Source of the DNA: Synergistaceae bacterium
GTDB lineage: Bacteria; Synergistota; Synergistia; Synergistales; Synergistaceae
Length of the DNA stretch: 9,250 bases
Direction: 5' to 3'
Assembly (NCBI GenBank): GCA_031274465.1
Contig: JAISQC010000025.1
Location: 1-9,250, forward strand
This document shows positions 7,259 to 9,250 of this stretch, in pieces. Below the pieces are notes generated by a model, which saw only the letters and a program-made list of their open reading frames with translations, ran no database searches and was not told the DNA's origin. The stretch's first letter is position 1; every line of letters begins with the position of its first letter. The translations under genes were made by a program, and so were the position numbers.

Positions 7259-8248
7259 CTATAACTCGAAACTCTCCTTTATGAGGTCCGTCCCCTTGAG
7301 CCTCGCAAAACCCGAAGCCACGTGCAGCGCCCCGGCTATCGCCTTGTCTTTGGAATTTCCGTGGGCCTTTATCACGATGCCGTCCACGCCGAGAAGGGGT
7401 GAGCCGCCGTTTTTCTCGTTTTCGAAGCGGGCCGCGATTTTTTTCAGCGCCGGCAGCATGAGGGCCGCGCCGATCTTAGGCAAAACCTTGTGCTCGATCT
7501 CCTCGCGGATTATGACCTTCACCAGCTCGCCTATCCCCTCGCCGAATTTTATCAGGGCGTTCCCAGTGAACCCGTCGAACACCACTATGTCCGTACTGCC
7601 TATCGGCACGTCCTTGCCCTCGACGAAGCCCCCGTAATTGAGCTCGCTTGCCATCAGCATCTCCCGCGCCGTCGATATCACGTCGTCCCCCTTGATGTCC
7701 TCCGACCCGTTTGAGAAAAGGCCGATCGTCGGGGCCTCTATCCCGGCAAGGGACCTCATATATATCGCCCCCATGCGGGCGAACTGGTACAGGTTCAAAG
7801 CCTTGCACCTGACCGTGGCGCCGACGTCGATCAAAAGCGACTTCCTGTTGAGCGCCGGTATGGGGACCGCCAGGCCCGGCCTGTCGATGCCCTTTATCCT
7901 TCCGACGACCAGCACGCCCCCCGCGACTATGGCGCCGGTGTTGCCCGCCGAAATGCAGCCGACCGCCTCGCGCGAGCGCACCATCTCCATGGCGATCCTG
8001 AGGCTCGAATTTTTCTTGCTGCGTATAGAGGCGGGGTTGTCTCCCATGCCTATGACCTCATCCGCATCGACTATATGTATCCGACGTCTCACATCGGGGC
8101 GCGCGGAGGCCAGATGCGGCTCGATCGATCCTTTTTTCCCGACCAGCGCGACGGACAGCATGTCATCCTCCGTGCAGGCGAGCACCGCTCCTTTGCACGG
8201 CTCAGAGGGCGCGTTGTCCCCTCCCATGGCGTCGAGGGCAAAGAGCAT
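7259..8248 (-). CDS. plsX: Phosphate acyltransferase (acyl-ACP:phosphate)
   Basis: Makes acyl-phosphate from acyl-ACP, which PlsY then uses to acylate glycerol-3-phosphate. It links the fatty-acid cycle to phospholipid synthesis as a peripheral membrane protein. The 329 residues carry DAMGGDNAP at residues 6-14, ISAGNTGAIVAGG around 99-111, GRIKGIDRPGLA, GLFSNGSEDIKGDD near 176-189, VFDGFTGNALIK and VIKAHGNS. The usual DVGANVDxKPEHL loop is altered here to DVGATVRCKALNL (from residue 141). The start is the ATG at 8248, GGAGG ten bases upstream, which gives the family-typical MLFALDAMGGD; a TTG at 8254 with a four-base spacer is the alternative. It follows fapR after a 57-bp gap. Confidence 0.95.
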   Translation of the reverse strand: MLFALDAMGGDNAPSEPCKGAVLACTEDDMLSVALVGKKGSIEPHLASARPDVRRRIHIVDADEVIGMGDNPASIRSKKNSSLRIAMEMVRSREAVGCISAGNTGAIVAGGVLVVGRIKGIDRPGLAVPIPALNRKSLLIDVGATVRCKALNLYQFARMGAIYMRSLAGIEAPTIGLFSNGSEDIKGDDVISTAREMLMASELNYGGFVEGKDVPIGSTDIVVFDGFTGNALIKFGEGIGELVKVIIREEIEHKVLPKIGAALMLPALKKIAARFENEKNGGSPLLGVDGIVIKAHGNSKDKAIAGALHVASGFARLKGTDLIKESFEL

Positions 8249-8305
8249 ATTCAAAAAACCTCCATATTCGCCTTATTTTAGGGAACCGCTGAACTCAGCA
8301 TTTCC

Positions 8306-8890
8306 TCAGGCCTCATAATTGAGTGTAGAGTCAATGGCAACGACCACGAAGCGCGCCACGAAAATTTCCCTCTCCCCTGCGCGGGTATGCACGCTGACTG
8401 CATACTTATTGTCTTTGTGAGTCCCCACCTTGGCGATTGCCGCCAATTTGTCGCCGACATAAGCAGATCGGCTGAACTGCACGCGGGCCGCGCCCACGAT
8501 CGCCAAGGCCTCCCTGACGACCGCTATCGCGAGGGTGGCGGCCTGGGCATAAATGTAGTGGTCCGCAATCAGGTTGGTGTGCCTGAACGCGTACTCCCTA
8601 TTCGTGCGGAAGACGGAGAGGGCGCGGCGGTTTGGCTCTAGCTCGACTATCTCCCCGAGTATCTCCTCCTGCCTCATCGAGGTCAGCCGGCTGGAGGCGC
8701 GCTCCGCCATGAGCCTGGTGCGTTCGCGCAAACCGGGCACGTTCAGCGCGTCCCTGTCGAGGCGTATAGTGCCGACGCTCACCCCGAGCTCGAGCGCCAG
8801 GCCCTTGTCGGACATGAGTGGATCGGAATCCAAAAGGCCGATCAGCCTTTTGTGCCTTATCTGTTTGATTTGAGATCTCTCTTCGCTCAC
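8306..8890 (-). CDS. fapR: Fatty acid and phospholipid biosynthesis transcriptional regulator
   Basis: FapR proteins are repressors of lipid-synthesis genes, released from DNA when malonyl-CoA fills their hot-dog-fold domain. The 194 residues align without gaps over the central part with Bacillus subtilis FapR as I recall it. The N-terminal helix-turn-helix is SDKGLALELGVSVGTIRLDR (residues 27-46), followed by the linker VPGLRERTRLMAE and the effector domain from about residue 75 (ILGEIVELEP, then YAQAATLAIAVV). The residues aligning with R106, G107 and N115 of the Bacillus protein, known malonyl-CoA contacts, are A109, D110 and A118 here. The start is a GTG at 8890 with GAGGG four bases upstream. 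Just before it lie a promoter and a FapR-type operator, so it very probably represses its own operon. Confidence 0.9.
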   Translation of the reverse strand: MSEERSQIKQIRHKRLIGLLDSDPLMSDKGLALELGVSVGTIRLDRDALNVPGLRERTRLMAERASSRLTSMRQEEILGEIVELEPNRRALSVFRTNREYAFRHTNLIADHYIYAQAATLAIAVVREALAIVGAARVQFSRSAYVGDKLAAIAKVGTHKDNKYAVSVHTRAGEREIFVARFVVVAIDSTLNYEA

Positions 8891-8911
8891 GCAGCCCTCG
8901 CAAAGTGTTTA

Positions 8912-8928
8912 TTAGTAGTTAGTACTAA
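8912..8928 (-). promoter_or_regulatory. FapR-box operator (17-bp palindrome)
   Basis: On the minus strand this reads TTAGTACTAACTACTAA: perfect inverted arms TTAGTA and TACTAA around five bases. It has the form of the known FapR box (TTAGTACCTRGTACTAA-like in Firmicutes). It covers about +6 to +22 of the predicted transcript, where a bound repressor would block initiation or escape. Together with fapR next door, this strongly supports autoregulation. Confidence 0.88.
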
Positions 8929-8939
8929 CGACGGGAATC

Positions 8940-8968
8940 AATATATAAATTTTCGAGCGATCTGTCAA
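8940..8968 (-). promoter_or_regulatory. Sigma70-type promoter of the fapR-plsX-fab operon
   Basis: On the minus strand, a perfect -35 TTGACA (8963-8968) is separated by 17 bp from a -10 TATATT (8940-8945, one mismatch to consensus). The spacer is AT-rich toward the -10. The predicted start is near 8933, giving a leader of about 43 bases before the fapR GTG. It is the only strong promoter I found in the window and could drive all ten genes. Confidence 0.85.
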
Positions 8969-9008
8969 GCGCCACGGTAAAATAATAGAAGAAATCTCAT
9001 TCGCCCTT

Positions 9009-9104
9009 GTTCGGCATGTGCACATATCCCGGTTCGGCACGGGTATATGCCCGTTCGGGGGGAGCGTATCCCAGTTCGGTAGGGCGTATGCGATACGCCC
9101 CTAC
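9009..9104. repeat. Four imperfect GTTCGG-led hairpin units in tandem
   Basis: GTTCGG occurs at 9009, 9032, 9053 and 9074, a period of 23, 21 and 21 bases. Each unit then contains a palindrome of decreasing quality away from the last: ATGTGCACAT at 9016-9025, ACGGG/CCCGT at 9039-9054, GGGA/TCCC in the third, and a strong 11-bp stem with one bulge in the fourth (arms 9079-9089 and 9093-9104, loop GCG). The fourth resembles dispersed GTAGGGGCG...CGCCC-type hairpin repeats seen in many anaerobe genomes. No coding frame crosses the region convincingly. Confidence 0.6.
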
Positions 9105-9115
9105 ATGGTTTTTGA

Positions 9116-9175
9116 CCTTGGCCCCCTCTTCGAGGGGGCTGTCACGCAGTGACTGAGGGAGTGCTTTACCCTCAG
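9116..9175. repeat. Three consecutive hairpins, likely dispersed intergenic repeat
   Basis: Three perfect inverted repeats follow directly on each other: GCCCCCTC/GAGGGGGC with a three-base loop (9121-9139), GTCAC/GTGAC with loop GCA (9141-9153), and CTGAGGG/CCCTCAG with a nine-base loop (9153-9175). On the minus strand the order CCCTCAGTCACT...GTGACAG...CCCCCTC...GAGGGGGCCAAGG closely recalls a short repeat that I remember as very frequent between genes of gut Clostridia. It has no U-run to act as a terminator in either direction. Confidence 0.55.
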
Positions 9176-9180
9176 AGGCA

Positions 9181-9212
9181 CCCCCACCACCCCACGCGGT
9201 CCCCCACCCCCC
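9181..9212 (-). other. G-quadruplex-prone tract
   Basis: The plus strand is C-rich. On the minus strand there are four G-runs of 6, 5, 4 and 5 bases, with loops of 1, 7 and 4 bases (the last holding a further GG). This satisfies the usual pattern for an intramolecular G-quadruplex. It lies about 210 bp upstream of the fapR promoter and could belong to the same repeat block or to the control region of a gene beyond the window. Confidence 0.4.
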
Positions 9213-9250
9213 ATTGGGGATGCAAATTATTTACCCGAAGTATTTCCATC

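Noticed and set aside
8249..8305. Second promoter or attenuator in the fapR/plsX gap
   Set aside because: A small palindrome at 8288-8299 and a TAAAAT-like box exist, but there is no matching -35 box and the stem is only four to five bp.
9009..9104. Possible CRISPR array in the tandem repeats
   Set aside because: Shared part is only about six bases, the period is 21-23, and the intervening parts are related palindromes rather than unique spacers.

Overview
The window is dominated by one compact fatty-acid and phospholipid biosynthesis operon on the minus strand. Transcription runs from about 8933 down to 367, in the order fapR, plsX, fabH, fabK, fabD, fabG, acpP, fabF, rnc, then a gene for an exported ZnuA-like protein. 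Most junctions are short or overlapping: ATGA between fabD and fabG, GTGA between rnc and the last gene, and 6 to 40 bp elsewhere. The exceptions are gaps of 57-58 bp at fapR/plsX and acpP/fabF. Several genes use GTG or TTG starts with strong Shine-Dalgarno sites.

The gene content suggests an anaerobic bacterium of moderately high GC. A flavin-dependent enoyl reductase (FabK), a FapR regulator, this fab gene order and rnc at the operon end fit Synergistota or Clostridia. I favour Synergistota, but this is an inference from content, not a proven placement.

Region by region: 1-297 holds the 3' end of a plus-strand gene for an unrecognised protein with a C-terminal membrane helix, convergent with the operon. 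367-8890 is the operon. 8891-8968 is its control region: a near-consensus sigma70 promoter (TTGACA, 17 bp, TATATT) followed by a 17-bp palindrome of the FapR-box form TTAGTA-N5-TACTAA, placed just after the predicted start of transcription. 8969-9250 has no gene. It carries four GTTCGG-led hairpin units, a run of three hairpins resembling dispersed repeats of gut anaerobes, and a C-rich tract that could form a G-quadruplex on the minus strand.

How the genes work together: FapR should repress its own operon. FabD makes malonyl-ACP on the carrier AcpP, FabH starts chains from acetyl-CoA, FabF extends them, FabG reduces the keto group and FabK the enoyl group. PlsX converts the long-chain acyl-ACP to acyl-phosphate for phospholipid synthesis. 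The 3-hydroxyacyl-ACP dehydratase (FabZ) and acetyl-CoA carboxylase are not in the window.

I see no entirely new system. The most interesting points are a FapR whose residues matching the malonyl-CoA contacts of Bacillus FapR are replaced while its operator form is kept, a ZnuA-like protein that seems to have lost its metal ligands and is coupled to RNase III, a hairpin between acpP and fabF, and the layered repeats upstream of the promoter.
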